A DNA stretch of 64,000 nt, taken from Phyllostachys edulis (Eukaryota; Streptophyta; Magnoliopsida; Poales; Poaceae). Shown piece by piece: positions 33,901 to 46,664 of the stretch (positions are counted from its first letter, which is position 1; every line of letters starts with the position of its first letter). Made by a program: the position numbers and the translations under genes. The notes under the pieces are model-generated. The model was not told the origin of the DNA and searched no databases. It was given only the letters and a program-made list of their open reading frames with translations. The stretch lies in the NCBI GenBank assembly GCA_036346405.1, contig CM070546.1:99206826-99270825 (forward strand), given 5' to 3'.

Positions 33901-34099
33901 TGGATGAGAAAGACAAAATTTGAACTAAGCTAACTTTAGGTTAAGGTGCTAACTTGATTATATTAGCCTCGAACCAAACGCAGACTACCGAAGATCCCGA
34001 TCACTCCCCTCCTCCCGGTCCCTCCCTCCCAGATCCCGACCCAACTCCGCCCAGATCCAACCAGCACCGCGTCCTCGCGGCAGATCCGGCGCCGGCGCC
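33901..34099 (+). promoter_or_regulatory. Leader and proximal upstream region of the beta-COP gene
   Basis: From about 33990 the sequence is CT-rich and resembles the leader of the beta-COP pseudogene (CCCAGATCCCGA in both), so it is taken as the 5' UTR. Above it only about 100 bp separate the gene from the gypsy 3' LTR. No clear TATA box lies in this interval. A duplicated phrase GGTTAAGGTGCTA(G/A)CTT occurs at about 33872 and 33942. Confidence 0.5.
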
Positions 34100-37000
34100 A
34101 TGGAGAAGCCGTGCACGCTGCTGGTCCACTTCGACAAGGGCTCCGCCGCCATGGCGAACGAGATCAAGGCGGATCTGGAGGGCAGCGACGTCGCCGCCAA
34201 GGTCGACGCCATGAAGCGCGCCGTCATGCTGCTACTCAACGGCGAGACCCTCCCGCAGCTCTTCATCACCGTCGTCCGCTACGTCCTCCCCTCCGAGGAC
34301 CACACCATCCAGAAGCTGCTCCTCCTCTACCTCGAGATCATCGACAAGCGCGACGCCGCCGGCCGCGTCCTCCCGGAGATGATCCTCATCTGCCAGAACC
34401 TCCGCAACAACCTGCAGCACCCCAACGAGTACATACGCGGCGTCACGCTCCGCTTCCTCTGCCGCCTCTCCGAGCCCGAGGTGCTCGAGCCGCTCGTGCC
34501 ATCCATCCTCGAGAACCTCGAGCACCGCCACCACTTCATCCGCCGGCACGCGCTCTCCGCGATCTCGGCGATCTACCGCCTCCCGCACGGCGACCAGCTT
34601 ATCCCTGACGCGCCCGAGCTCGTCGAGCGCGCGCTCGCGTCAGAGCAGGACGCGTCCGCGCGGCGGAACGCGTTCCTCATGCTCTGCGCCTGTGCGCAGG
34701 AACGCGCGGTCGCGTACCTGCTCTCCAATGCAGAACGTGTTGCCGAGTGGCCCGACCTCCTGCAAATGGCCGCGGTAGATCTCATTCGCAAGGTCTGCCG
34801 CTCCCCGAACCGTGCGGATAAGGGCAGGTATATCAAGATTATTATATCCCTTCTTTCCACGCCCAACACAGCGGTTGTGTATGAATGCGCCGGTGCGCTT
34901 GTGTCCCTCTCTTCAGCGCCTACTGCCGTGCGAGCTGCTGCGAACACATACTGCGAGCTGCTCTCAACGCAGAGTGACAACAATGTGAAGCTCATTGTCC
35001 TGGACCGCCTGAATGAGCTGCGCACATCGCATCGGGATGTGATGGTGGATGTGGTGATGGATGTGCTGCGTGCGCTCGCCAGCCCGAACGTGGATGTCAA
35101 GAGGAAGGTGCTTGATTTGGTGCTCGATCTGCTCACCCCTCGTAATGTGGAGGAGGTGGTGCTTTACCTCAAGAAGGAGGTGGTCAAGACGCAGGCAGGG
35201 GAGCTCGAGAAGGGTGGCGAGTACCGCCAGATGCTGGTACAGGCGATCCATGCCTGTGCTGTGGAGTACCCAGAGGTGGCTGGATCGGTGGTGCACCTCC
35301 TCATGGACTTCCTTGGTGACACTAATGTCGCTGCAGCAGTTGATGTTGTGCTGTTTGTGCGTGAGATCATTGAGACCAGTCCCAAGCTGCGTGTGTCCAT
35401 GATCCAGAGGCTCATTGATACATTCTATCAGATCCGTTCATCCCGTGTCTGCCCATGCGCTCTCTGGATTCTTGGGGAGTACTCCCTCTCGTTATCAGAG
35501 GTTGAGAGCGCCATTGCCACCATTAAGCAATGCCTTGGGGAACTACCATTCTACACTGTCTCAGAGGAAGGGGAGACTACTGATTCCAACAAGCCAGCCC
35601 AGCTGGTGGTGAACTCTGCCATGGTATCTTCCAGGCGGCCTGTTGTTCTTGCAGACGGCACTTATGCCACACAGAGTGCTGCCACTGAGGCCATTTCGAC
35701 CCCATCAGTTGCTCCTGGATCATTAGCATCGACCCTGAATCTCAGATCACTCATTCTGTCAGGCGATTTCTTCTTGGCTGCCATTGTTGCTTGCACCCTG
35801 ACCAAGCTTGTATTGAGGCTGGAGGAGGTGCAGCCCTCAAAGGTTGAAGCAAACAAGGCTTCTACTGGGGCCTTGCTGATCATGACGTCCATCTTGCAGC
35901 TGGGGCAGTCCTCTTACCTTCCCCACCCAATTGATAACGATTCATATGATAGGATTGTGCTTTGTGTGAGGTTGCTTTGCAATACTGGTGATGATGTGAG
36001 GAAGATTTGGTTGCGGTCATGCAGACAGAGCTTTGCAAAGATGCTTGCTGAGAAGCAATTCAGGGAGACAGAGGAGATGAAGGCCAAGGCTCAGATCTCT
36101 CATGCCCAGCCAGATGATCTTATAGATTTCTACCACCTGAAGAGCAGAAGGGTAAGAGAAAGCTACTATCTCTTGTTGCTTTTACGCTATGGAAATTGCA
36201 ACGTTTTCTTTGTCTAGTACGTATTGGCAGCTAGTTCACAAACATTCTAGTTTCAAATGAAGCATAAACGATGCATGACTAGTTCTTGACATTGCCAATT
36301 TAATGGTGCAGTCTGAATTCATTGCATATTATCTACAATATAAATTACTATTCTGTTTTGCATTCTGGGTTAATGGAGTAATTTACTGCTGGACAAGCAA
36401 TCCATTTTGTTTGTTCGAATGCGATATGCCGAAATGTATGTTATTCAAAAATCAAAGCAACTCACCCACAGTGTGCAATACTTAAAGTTATCTTAAGAAT
36501 ACCTAAGCTTGTAAATAACAACTGATTTGATTTTTCTGCCTGCCCTGAAGTCCTACTATGACAGAATCACAGCTTTGGGCAAGCAGGTAATTTTTTTTTT
36601 ATTTCCACTGATATCTCACACAATATATTTTGGTTTCTAACACAGTCTTGGCAAGCCTTTCTCATGCTCTTTATTGTATGAGGCAATGTTGTCATGATCC
36701 TTTTCTAATCTATGCTTGAATTTGTGCTGTCATTCTATTGTCAACGTTAGGGCTGTACAAGCTGGTTTTGGCCAACCTGTTTGAACCTATGTTAATTCAC
36801 AATGGGTGTGCACCACTGCTCCCGTTCCAGTTTTCCTGTAACATATACAAGCTGATGCTTAACCGGTTTTGGCCAACCTGTTTGAACCGGGTTTGTATAG
36901 CACTAGTGAACATGAAAGGTTGTAGATATATTCTGTTGAATTTGATATTGGTCCACATGTCGAATTATCTCCATTCTTCAGGGGCGCTGATAACTGATTA

Positions 37001-39678
37001 GCTAGTATACTTAGATAGGAAAGTTTATCTTCTTTGGGTAGAGGTAAATCCAGGTAGTTATTTTCAACAGTATTTTGATCATGTTAAGATGGATACACAA
37101 ATTAATCCTATCGTTGATGTGAGACAAAGGTTTGCCCTTAGTGTTTAGTATGGCCATGCTTGCGGCAGAGTTTATCTTTAGTATTTTGTATTGTCTTGGA
37201 TGATCCTTTTCCTTTCCAGACCCAGTAATTTTTTCCCTTATTTGTTCCTTTAATTGTTAAAATGTTGCACTTTTCTTCCTAGGGCATGAGCCAGCTTGAG
37301 TTGGAAGATGAGGTCCAAGATGATTTGAAGGCTGCAACTGGTGGATTTACTAAGGATGCAGATGATGCAAACAGACTTAATCACATCCTTCAATTGACGG
37401 GGTTCAGTGATCCTGTCTATGCTGAAGCTTATGTGACAGTTCATCATTATGATATTGCACTTGATGTTACTGTCATTAACCGTACAAAGGAGACACTTCA
37501 GAACTTGTGCTTGGAATTGGCTACAATGGGAGACCTCAAACTTGTTGACCGCCCTCAGAACTGCATGTTGCCCCCTGAGTCAAGCAAGCAAATCCATGCA
37601 AATATCAAGGTTTCATCAACAGAGACTGGAGTCATATTTGGGAACATAGTTTATGAGACTTCAAAAATTATGGAGCGATCAGTGGTCGTCCTAAATGATA
37701 TTCACATTGACATCATGGATTACATCTCTCCTGCTTCATGCGCTAATGTTACTTTCCGGAACATGTGGGCAGAATTTGAGTGGGAAAACAAGGTAAACAT
37801 GCTTATTTATTCATTGCAGTCATTGCAAATGCCTTTCTTTTGCAATATGTTCTCCGATCTCCATTCCCAATTTGTAGCCTACTTTATGCTTGGTTCGTAC
37901 TAGTAGTTTGCCTTAACATAATAATTTTAAAATTTGCTAAACTATTGTATTATCCCCATGGGCCCCTACATATATGCAAAAATCATTTAGCCTTAACATG
38001 TCATTTATCTGGGCCAATTGTTTTATTGAGTTTACCAGACTACATTACTACTATCCACAATGCCTTGCAGATAGGTCATATATAATATATTCCACCAAAC
38101 AACTTAAAAGGGAAAAACTGAAGCATTAAGCTGTTATACTATATAGCCTTTCAGACCCTAACCTCTGTAGATGAAGTATGCTAAATTTTTTTAAAATGTA
38201 CATTGTTACTTTCTTTCATTCATTAATCATGCATTTGGGGAGAAGTTTTATTTCCATTTGACTTCTTAATTGTCAGTTGCTTGGCGTTATTGTTTTTATC
38301 TGTTTTTGCTTTGGAAACAGTCTCTTTTAGAGAGTCACTTTTGTCGTTGCACCAAGCAGCTATTTAGGTTACTTCATCTTTTTGATTGTCTGTTAGATTT
38401 GCTTTCACTAGCAACTGCGGCCCTGGTTGATCTGGAATGCATTAAATTTTTTTATGTCATTCTCCTTTCTATTGTGTTTAGGAAGATTCTGTTATCTCTT
38501 TATTTTCACTATTTTACTAAGAGTATTTGTTTTCTTCATTAGGTGGCTGTGAATACTGTAATTCAGAGCGAGAAGGAATTCTTGAATCATATTATCAAGT
38601 CAACAAACATGAAGTGTCTCACACCACCGTAAGTTCTCTTGAAAACCGGCCTTTCATGTTGACATGCAGACAAGAACTATGCCTGCTTTGATATGTACTT
38701 GCGTAAATGTGTGTATATGAGTATTTTAGGCATGTAGACCTTTACAAATCGTTGGCATGTACATAAGCATTATTTTAAATTTACCTAATCATGATTTTAA
38801 AAGGAATGACTAGTTTACTTTCATGCGTGACAGATAAAATAGAATATGCTTGCATAGGTGAGGTGTAGGGTTGTACTTGTGCAGTTGCAGTGCCCATTTT
38901 ATTCCACTAATAAAAGTGCCAGGCTGATCTATTTAGATCAAGCCTAGCTTCTAGCTTCTTTCCTTTCACTCAATGTTAAGACTTCCTAGTTTCTAGACAG
39001 CTGGTTGGATTACTTTTAATTTTTTCGTTACGAGCTTCTTTCATACAATTAAGAACTGAACTGAGTATAAGATCACACAAACTCGTAGAAATGTTACTAC
39101 ATTTTACCAAACCAACCTTGCTCATGAAGGAGATACAAATAGGTCAGTGATGTTGATCATTCTATAAACACCCATCACAGTCCGGGATATTCAACAACTA
39201 TCCAAGTTGAGAGAGATTTGTATTGGCTTGCTAGATGATGAATTAATTTGGTTAGCAAAACAAAACAAAAAAAAAGCTTGCATTTGAACAACTGCTATTG
39301 ACGTGGTGAATTAGGTGGAACGCTTGGAGATTGTAGTTACACTGAAGCTGCAACATCTGAGGGTTTGCAAGTTAGGATGTTATTGAAGAGACTTATTCCA
39401 TACATTCCACTGCTTGTCTGATTGCTAATGGAGTTATTCTTATCCACTCCGCTAATTCATAACCTGACATCAGGTCTGCACTTGATGGAGAATGTGGTTT
39501 TCTCGCTGCTAATCTTTACGCAAAGAGTGTCTTCGGCGAAGATGCTTTGGTGAACATCAGCATTGAGAAGCAAGCGGACGGCAAGCTCAGCGGCTACATC
39601 AGAATAAGGAGCAAGACCCAAGGAATTGCACTCAGCTTAGGAGACAAGATTACCCTCAAGCAGAAGGGAGGCGGTTAA
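34100..39678 (+). CDS. COPB1: Coatomer subunit beta (beta-COP)
   Basis: Four exons, 34100-36151, 37283-37792, 38543-38628 and 39474-39678, give 950 aa, the usual plant length. All introns are GT-AG; junctions are SRR|GMSQ, ENK|VAVN and a split Pro codon in TPP|SALD. Beta-COP is a core subunit of the COPI coat, which buds retrograde vesicles at the Golgi. Residues about 20-540 are the HEAT/adaptin-N solenoid (VMLLLNGETLPQLFITVVRY, NEYIRGVTLRFL). Residues about 670-810 are the beta-COP C-terminal domain (LNHILQLTGFSDPVYAEAY). About 815-945 are the appendage platform (MWAEFEWENK, ALDGECGFLAANLYAKS). The ATG in GGCGCCATGGAGAAG has a strong context, and the protein start MEKPCTLLVHFDKGS is standard. 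All family blocks are present and no frame damage is seen. A damaged partial paralogue lies at 12620-13207. Confidence 0.97.
36551..36586 (+). other. Candidate in-frame cassette exon in beta-COP intron 1
   Basis: A 36-nt segment is bounded by a pyrimidine-rich AG (CCTGCCCTGAAG) and a strong donor (CAG|GTAATT). It is open in phase 0 and would insert 12 residues (SYYDRITALGKQ) between SRR and GMSQ. Known beta-COP proteins do not, to my recollection, carry this insert. It may be an alternative exon or chance. Confidence 0.3.
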
Positions 39679-40650
39679 CTGTGACGACCGTGTCACAATT
39701 GTGTCACCTTTTTTTTAGGAAATCCACGTGCCAGTGATCTACTACCAGCACAGTGGGATTGGAACAAGTAAAAATGTTTTTATGATGTACAAAGATCAAA
39801 GAAACGAAAGATAAGAGGAAGGTTACAAGGAAAGCAGTCTTGAGCACTGAAATGAAGTTCCCGGTTTAAGAATAGATCTTCGAAGAGTGCTCCTAAGCTG
39901 TAGAGATGAACATGGTTTAATTCAATCGAAATGGTCCCTAGCGCTGCAGTAATGAAGCTCTTGAAGAGTATTCCGTAGTAGAAGATGAACATGGTTTAAT
40001 TCAATCGGAATGGTCCCTAGCGCTGCAGTAATGAAGCTCTTGAAGAGTATTCCGTACGTGTTTTGGTAAAATTAAGTTGTAGAAATAGATGTGAAGTTTC
40101 TGTTGATTCTTGACAGGTAGAGCAATTGTGATTCTGTATTACGAATCCCTCTTCTTTTAATATTATCCTTTGTCTTGTGTTTGTCTTTAAACAAAGTTCA
40201 AGGATGTATATCACCTTTTTATTACTATAAATATTCATTTGAGCTCTTTTTGCTGCTGAGTTCTCCCCTCCCCAATTTTCATGAGTCAAAACTATTGTCA
40301 TCCAATGGCTGGGATCAGTGATTGACAACAGAGATGTCCTACATGGATAGGGCTGTGTTACGCGACGGGCGTTGGTCAGTTTCTTGAACTCGGATTTATA
40401 GTTTACAAGCCAACATGTTACATGTGCTCGTATCCGGTGATGTCGTAATATTCCAAAACGAATTAAAGGAGGAAAACACATCAAACAGAGAATTAAAAAG
40501 AATTAGTAGAGTTTTTCAAAAAAGGAAGAAACTTAGGCCATGGACGGGCTGAAACCAAGGCCTAAGGTGGGTCAGCGACATAAAGAGCCAAAGGGGTGGC
40601 AGCCCCATGACCTAGCTGCCATCCTCCTGCCCCTACCTTTGCAGCCGCCT
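39679..40650. other. 3' UTR and downstream flank of beta-COP
   Basis: The transcript end is expected within the first few hundred bases, but no single canonical AATAAA stands out. A 79-bp direct duplication lies at 39905-40056. Nothing further is recognised up to 40650. Confidence 0.45.
39905..40056. repeat. Direct tandem duplication, period 79 bp, in the beta-COP 3' flank
   Basis: Two 73-bp copies starting GATGAACATGGTTTAATTCA (39905-39977 and 39984-40056) differ at only about one base (TCGAAATGG versus TCGGAATGG). A short spacer of about 6 bp sits between them. A degenerate third piece (AATGAAG...CTTCGAAGAGT) precedes them near 39850. Confidence 0.92.
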
Positions 40651-43500
40651 TGTCGGGATCTAAAAACACGATTCAGAACCCTCTGTGTATTTTGAACTAA
40701 TTTCAGATCAGTAGCTAGCTCACACAGAAAACAGTGATGAAATACCACCAATTTATTCGATTTAACTAAAAAGATCTTAAATTAACAAATAATAATAACT
40801 GGATCTTATGGTCAACGTTTACTTAACTTGCCGCTCAAGACTAAAGAAACAAATAAACTCTTGCAGCAGTACGAAACTCTTGAAATGACCAATCAACATG
40901 CCCACAAGCAATCGAGTGAAGAACGCATCATAATCCGCAAAACGTTTATGGTACTCATGGGCGAAGAACTCTTGAGCAGCTTAATATTCTTCAACTGATC
41001 AACAATATTATAAAATCGTGAGTACATAAAGCACTCAGCAAGTCGTGAGGAAATATATGCAAATAGTATTCATGCAAGACTTGAACAAGGTTGGCTCTAT
41101 GGTTCTTTTGCAGAAAACAACATTGACGATAAATACAATAAATAGATTGAAATGCGTAATTGAAACGAAGAATAAATAATTAAATAATTTCTTTTAAAAC
41201 AACTAGTGAACTTCTCATTCACTTCCCAAGACAAACCACCAAGTGAATTACCCATTCACCAAACGAACATTATATTCATCAAGTGAACTTCACATTCACA
41301 CCTCTGACTCATTTTATAAGAAACTTTATCTCTCGTGTGAAATCCTCGGACATGTCCATAACCGAGGACGTGGCTATTCGAATAGATCAATTAACACTCT
41401 GCAGAGGTTGTACACTTTACCCACAAGATATAACTAGTATAGCGATCACCAATCATAACAAAACTGTTCAGCAATTTCATCTCAACAATTGACTCTCCCA
41501 TTGTGCATATAGCCACCCTAAAACCTCATCGTGGGTTGACGCACAGCGTTAGATAGGGAAGAGGTGAACCGTTCCGTGATGTGACTTTAGAAAGAGTACA
41601 CACATCCACCCATATACTACCTGAATAGTCAATGCCAAAACTCCATCACTTACTAAGTTAGGCCCGTCCCATTAGGTATGTGGTTGTACGAAAGGTCCAG
41701 TTTAATGGCGCACAAGATTAAGTCCTTAACAAGTTACTCAGACGAGTCTACCACAAACCCACGACGTGCTAAACCACACTCTCACTGCACAACCGCTCGC
41801 CTGAGCGAAAACCATTTTGTTTAACCAAGACTAATGATATACTGTTATGGTACACAATTTTTAATAACAGTGGCTAACCACCACGATTCCATATTTCATT
41901 AAGTCAATATTAATCATTATGACATATGTGATGATGAATCCATCGTAACTAAGCTAAACTAAGCATCTGTACGATACCCATGTTGGTGATACAAATATGT
42001 CCAACTAAAATTATCCATGTTAGGTTGACAAAGGATTCATGGCATTCAAATAATCAATGGAGGCATAATGACAACAGGTGATAGCTAATCCACAAACAAT
42101 TTGTATAAAGATAGCATGCAGCTGTATAAAATAATATACTTTTGAAATCATAGGTTCAATATGATCAAAGGACCACGACTTGCCTTGGAATAAATCTTGG
42201 GATTGATATTGATCTTGGTAAACTCCTCCTTGCTCAAAACTTCCCGAAGTATCAACGTCTACTCGCAAATAAAGCAAATAAATCAAATAAATAAACAACA
42301 GAGACAAAATAAACTCCAAAAATTAAATAAAAATCTCAGATAAATAGATCTTGAACTTAGATGAATTTAGAAATTTGAATGGACTCAATCGGAGTTCGAA
42401 TGCAAAAAATATGGTTTTTGGAAGATTGAAATCACATGAAATCATGGAAATCATAATTTATAGATTTACTGGAATTATTTATCCGAAGGAAACAACAATT
42501 ATTGCGTCAGCTGACATCAGCAAGAGAATTTTCGGCTGAAAAGAAAAAGATAAAAGATAAAAGAAAAAAAGAAATTGTCAAGTGGGACCCACTTGGCATT
42601 GAGATGGGTGCACGGTGGACTGAGTTTGTGGGATTTTGGCTTGCTTTGGTCTCGGGCTCACCACATGGCTGCTGACTAGGAGATGACTAGGATTGCCACA
42701 CAAGAGAACTGGTTAAGTGGCTACTGAGCTAGCTAGCCACGTTAGCATAAGTAAAGAGCAGAGGAGCGGCAAACGACGAACTGGCCGGCGGCGTTGATGG
42801 CAACGACGAGCTCACGAGTGACGGCAACGTCGATGCTTCGGTGGCGCCCAGAGAAAACAAAGGGAAGCACTGTGACGACGATAGCTCTAGGAACACAAAA
42901 ACACGATGAATAGATCGAAGCGGTGCGGTGGTAGCTGAGTTGATGACGAGACCGAAAACGACAATTCGAAGATTCCCGAAGAGATATGATGGAAGCACTA
43001 GATAGAACGTGGACTCGTGATCTCAACGACGGTGGTGGCTCAGACTAAGGAGCAACAACGAAGCCAAATTTTACCGAAGAAGACCACGGTGGCGCTCGAC
43101 TCTTTTGACAAAATCCGACAAAACAAGATTGATTTCGGGGCGGGGGAGTTTAGGGTTTCGGACGAGCGAAGAGAGGCGAAGAAATTGACACAAAGGGCTG
43201 CCCTTATAAAGGCTCGGGAGAGGAGGAACCCAAGAGAAACACGGCGCGGCAGTGCATTTGTCTTCGGGACTCCGGAGTTGTAGTCGGGGCCAGGACGGAG
43301 ACGATGCACTGTTGGCGATGCGGGCCCACGGTCAACGAAATAAGAAAAGGAAGGAGGAGTTCAGCTGAGCTTCGGCTTGGGCCAAGAAAGAAATGGGCTG
43401 GCGCTCGGAGAGAATAGGAATGGGTCGGGGAAAAGAGATTAGGCCCAAGATTTTTTTCTGAGATTTTAATTGCTTTTCCTTTTTAGAAGTGACTTTCTAT
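40651..43500 (-). mobile_element. Probable LTR or LTR-like block, minus orientation
   Basis: No gene is found in nearly 2.9 kb. On the minus strand, GAGCCTTTATAAGGGCAGCC (about 43218-43199) followed by CGAAACCCTAAACTCCCCC (about 43165-43147) looks like an LTR promoter and R region. The left edge reads CCCGACA on the minus strand (40657-40651), a plausible LTR end. The start of the putative LTR and a target duplication were not found, so a solo LTR is only a working label. Confidence 0.4.
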
Positions 43501-43529
43501 GCAAGAAAGGCTACACGAATAGTGAGAAT

Positions 43530-44613
43530 AATTCTTGTGTATTTATACGACTATCCCAGGATAGATTTTGTATGATCTCAGTGTATGAAGATGATCTGAA
43601 TATCATTAGAACCCTAGAAGGATATTAAGAAAGCAAGCTCTTACCTGGAGTCAGAGTTGAAATGAAAGATTTAGGTAAAACCAAATATTGCCTAGGCTTG
43701 CAGCTTGAGCATACCCCTGAAGGGATTTTAGAGCATCAATCAACCTACACTCAGAAGGTGTTAGAAAGGTTTGATTTTGAAAAGGTATACCTTTCGAAAG
43801 TGTCGATGGTCAAGAGATCTCTTCAACAAGACAAAGACCCATACAGACCTAAAGAAGAGGGAAGAGAAGTCCTAGGACCGGAATTCCCATACTTGAGCGC
43901 AGTTGGAGCACTCATGTATTTAGCAAACTGTACTAGTTCGGCCATTGCATTTGTTGTTAACCTACTAGTAAGGTATAGTGCAGAACCTACCAAAGGCATT
44001 GGTAGGGAATGAAGGACATCTTCTATACCTCCAAGGAAACAAAGAACTTGGTCTATTCTACAGAAAGAATTAAGACCTGAATATGAATGGCTATGCAGAT
44101 GACGGGTACCTGTAGAACCCGCATACAACAAAGTCGCAAACAGGCTATGTATTCCTATGTGGTGGAATTGCAATTCCATAGAAATCATCTAAGCAGAGTC
44201 TTGTATCGATTTCGACGAACCACTCAGAAATAATAGCATTGTACGAGGCCTCACGAGAATGTGCTTGGCTTCGGCGAATGATTCACCATATCTAGCAATC
44301 GTGTGGATTGAATACCGCGTAAACCCCTACTATTATCTATGAAGATAATGCAGCTTGTATTGCACAAGTACAGATGGGTTATGTGAAGAGTCATCTCATA
44401 AAGCATATCAACCTCAAGTTCTTCTATGCTCATGAATTGCAAAAGATGGACAAAATTAAAGTAATGCATACTAAGTCATGTAAAAATCTTACAGATTTAC
44501 TCACTAAGTTACTTCCAGCATCTAGCTTTGAAAGGTGCATACGTGGAATTGTAATGACGAGACTTAGAGAAGTGCAGAATTCAGGGGGAGAATATTCGCG
44601 AACTCATTATTGA
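43530..44613 (+). pseudogene. Ty1/copia polyprotein 3' part: RT end and RNase H
   Basis: The 5' end is truncated within the reverse transcriptase. From 43662 the frame reads MKDLGKTKYCLGLQLEH and later ALMYLANCTSSAIAFVVNLL, the copia RT tail. RNase H follows with breaks and ends near 44374-44613 (HLIKHINLKFFYAHELQ, then NLTDLLTKLLPASSFE). Stops and frameshifts around 44010-44370 disable it. It is followed by a purine tract and a 3' LTR at 44857. Confidence 0.85.
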
Positions 44614-44856
44614 AACTTGATTACGAAGATCGAGTACCCAAAGAGTAAATCCTGGAGATTAAATGAAATTGGGTGGATTGTACTCTTTTTCCCTTGATGA
44701 GTTTTCCTGAAGTTTCTCAGCTAAGGTTTTTAATGAGGCAATTCGTGCAACGCAGCAGAACTTGTATCATGTGCTCTTTCTCTAAATTTTTCCCACTGAG
44801 TTTTTATGGAGTTTTGATGAGGCATGAACATATGAGGATGGGTGCTCAAAGGGGAG

Positions 44857-45135
44857 TGTTGGGAAACTATGAGCTTGGCCCAGAAGCCGGCCCATGTATG
44901 GGCTCTCTATCTCAAATCCTAGTAGGGTCTCTAGCCTATAAATATAGGGTGCTATTCATTGTAAACGATTGATCGATTGATGAAGGAATAAAGAGAAGCA
45001 AGAAGCTCTTTATATCTCTGTGTTCAATCTACTATTCTGTTATTGTATTCTTACATTGTTCTTACGATTCTATACTTGTAGCTGGTGGCTACAACTACCG
45101 GCTTAGTAGGAGATGGGCTCGACAGCCAAACAAAC
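44857..45135 (+). mobile_element. 3' LTR of the truncated copia element
   Basis: A purine-rich tract (CTCAAAGGGGAG) precedes TGTTGGGAAACTATGAGC, the usual start of a copia LTR. TATAAATATAGGG at about 44937-44949 is the likely promoter. The right end is somewhere near 45080-45135 (CTACA or CGACAGCCAAACA) and is not fixed because the 5' LTR is missing. Confidence 0.65.
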
Positions 45136-45384
45136 TTGCGAGTCATAACTAGTACAAGGAGAATGTGAGAACCAACGATCAGTATTCAGTACTATGACCT
45201 ATGGCACTAATGATACAATACAAGACAATAAAGGCATGCAATAGAATGAGCTTCATGTTTTTTTTTTCGTGAGAAATTCTGATTTTTCTTTTATGAAGAG
45301 TTTGGTCCTCCAAAAAAATAATTTGGGAGACCATATGCAGCATAGGTTTCAAGCACTTTAACCTGGGTTAAAGACCTGGGTGCT

Positions 45385-46560
45385 TTTTTTTCCTTTTTTG
45401 CGAAGGAAGGAGTAAAATTTCATTAATCGTTAACAGGAGTAAATTATGTTGTAGGCAATTATAAAGGAAGTCCGGAACTTGATTAAGCCAAGTACACCTT
45501 TGCCAATCAACAAAAGCTTGTTTAGAACATAAATGGGCTGGTAAGTTAGCAATCCTACGGGTATAACAAATACTAAACATGGAGAAACTCCTGCTTAGCT
45601 CCTTGATTTCGGCGAGAATCGAAGAAATCTCAGCACTATGTTGCTGTTGTGTCTCCCACAGATTGATGAGGTTCTGTGAATCACACTCAATCAACACCTT
45701 ATGAAGACCCCAATCAGTTGCTAGTCTAGCACCATCCCGAACAACAAGCGCCTTGGCAGTGAGAGCATTATTTTTTATGTTCCCTGAATAGAAAGCCCCA
45801 TCAACATTATTTTTTATGAAACCATGCAGGGTGGTTGCCATGCACGCCACATTCATCTGAATTGGGCAGTTTTGTTGGTACTCAGGTTCCGCCTGAATAA
45901 GGTCAAAAAGCCACATCCCGAGCCCACTTCACAGACCAAACAACATCTCGACCATCCCCATGATGCCGAGCATTTCGTGCTGACCAAATGGACCACATTC
46001 TGCACAGAATCACCGCAATCTCATCCAGCGAGCAGACATTCCCATCTACTAAATCAGCTGCCCATGTATCAGGGTGGAGTGGCAGCAGCTTAGTACCTAT
46101 CAAGTCCTTCATAGCTGCCCAAAACGATTTCGCCTAGGTGCAATGAATCAAAACATGCATAGTAGTTTCTTCCTCTACACCAGAAGTATCAATGAAAGCA
46201 ATCCTTTCTATATGTCTGTGTTTCAGTACTTTCTGCATGGAATGAAATCATGAAGCACTCGCCACCAAAAAACTCGCGGGATCACGAGCTTCCAAAGTTT
46301 TGGCCAGAAAGGATCTGCATCCCCAACGGAGCTCGATGGAGTTTGATTACGTCCTGTAGCATCTTCGATAAGCAAATGATATGCATACCGAACTGAAAAT
46401 TTACCATGCTGCTCAGCAGCCCATGCCCAAAAGTCTTCAGATAATCTGCCCAAAGGAATACCAAGGATTGCTGGTATATCTGATGTAGGAAGGTTTGCTG
46501 TGACGGTATGCACATTCCAGGATTCACCATCGTTGGAAATTAAATCACTAACCCTATTCA
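45385..46560 (-). pseudogene. LINE (non-LTR retrotransposon) 3' fragment: zinc-binding RVT domain and RNase H
   Basis: On the minus strand the segment at about 46440-46223 gives FSVRYAYHLLIEDATGR and PKLWKLVIPRVFWWRVLHDF, the zinc-binding region that follows plant LINE reverse transcriptases. The segment 45830-45368 gives VDGAF, ALVVRDGARLATDWG and VLIECDSQNLINLW, the RNase H-like domain. The RT core is missing, and frameshifts separate the parts. The left edge has A-rich runs on the minus strand (GCAAAAAAGGAAAAAAAAGC), consistent with a LINE tail. No target duplication was found. Confidence 0.8.
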
Positions 46561-46664
46561 TTGTAACATTTGTCGGATGGTATAGTTGTAATATCCAGAA
46601 TTTTATAAGTGGAATTAAAGGAACTAAAATGGAAATTAAATAGAAATAGAAAAGAAAAAAATTC

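Noticed and set aside
34111..35415. Alternative-frame and antisense ORFs over beta-COP exon 1
   Set aside because: Shadows of the 684-codon exon, with Arg/Pro-rich translations caused by codon bias.
36757..36893. Repeated phrase GGTTTTGGCCAACCTGTTTG in beta-COP intron 1
   Set aside because: Two imperfect copies without inverted ends or target duplication; not enough to call a transposon.
40651..43120. Possible LTR bounded by TGTCGG at 40651 and CCGACA at 43115-43120
   Set aside because: The flanking 5-mers (CGCCT and AAACA) do not match, and the promoter-like motifs continue beyond 43120, so these ends are probably coincidental.
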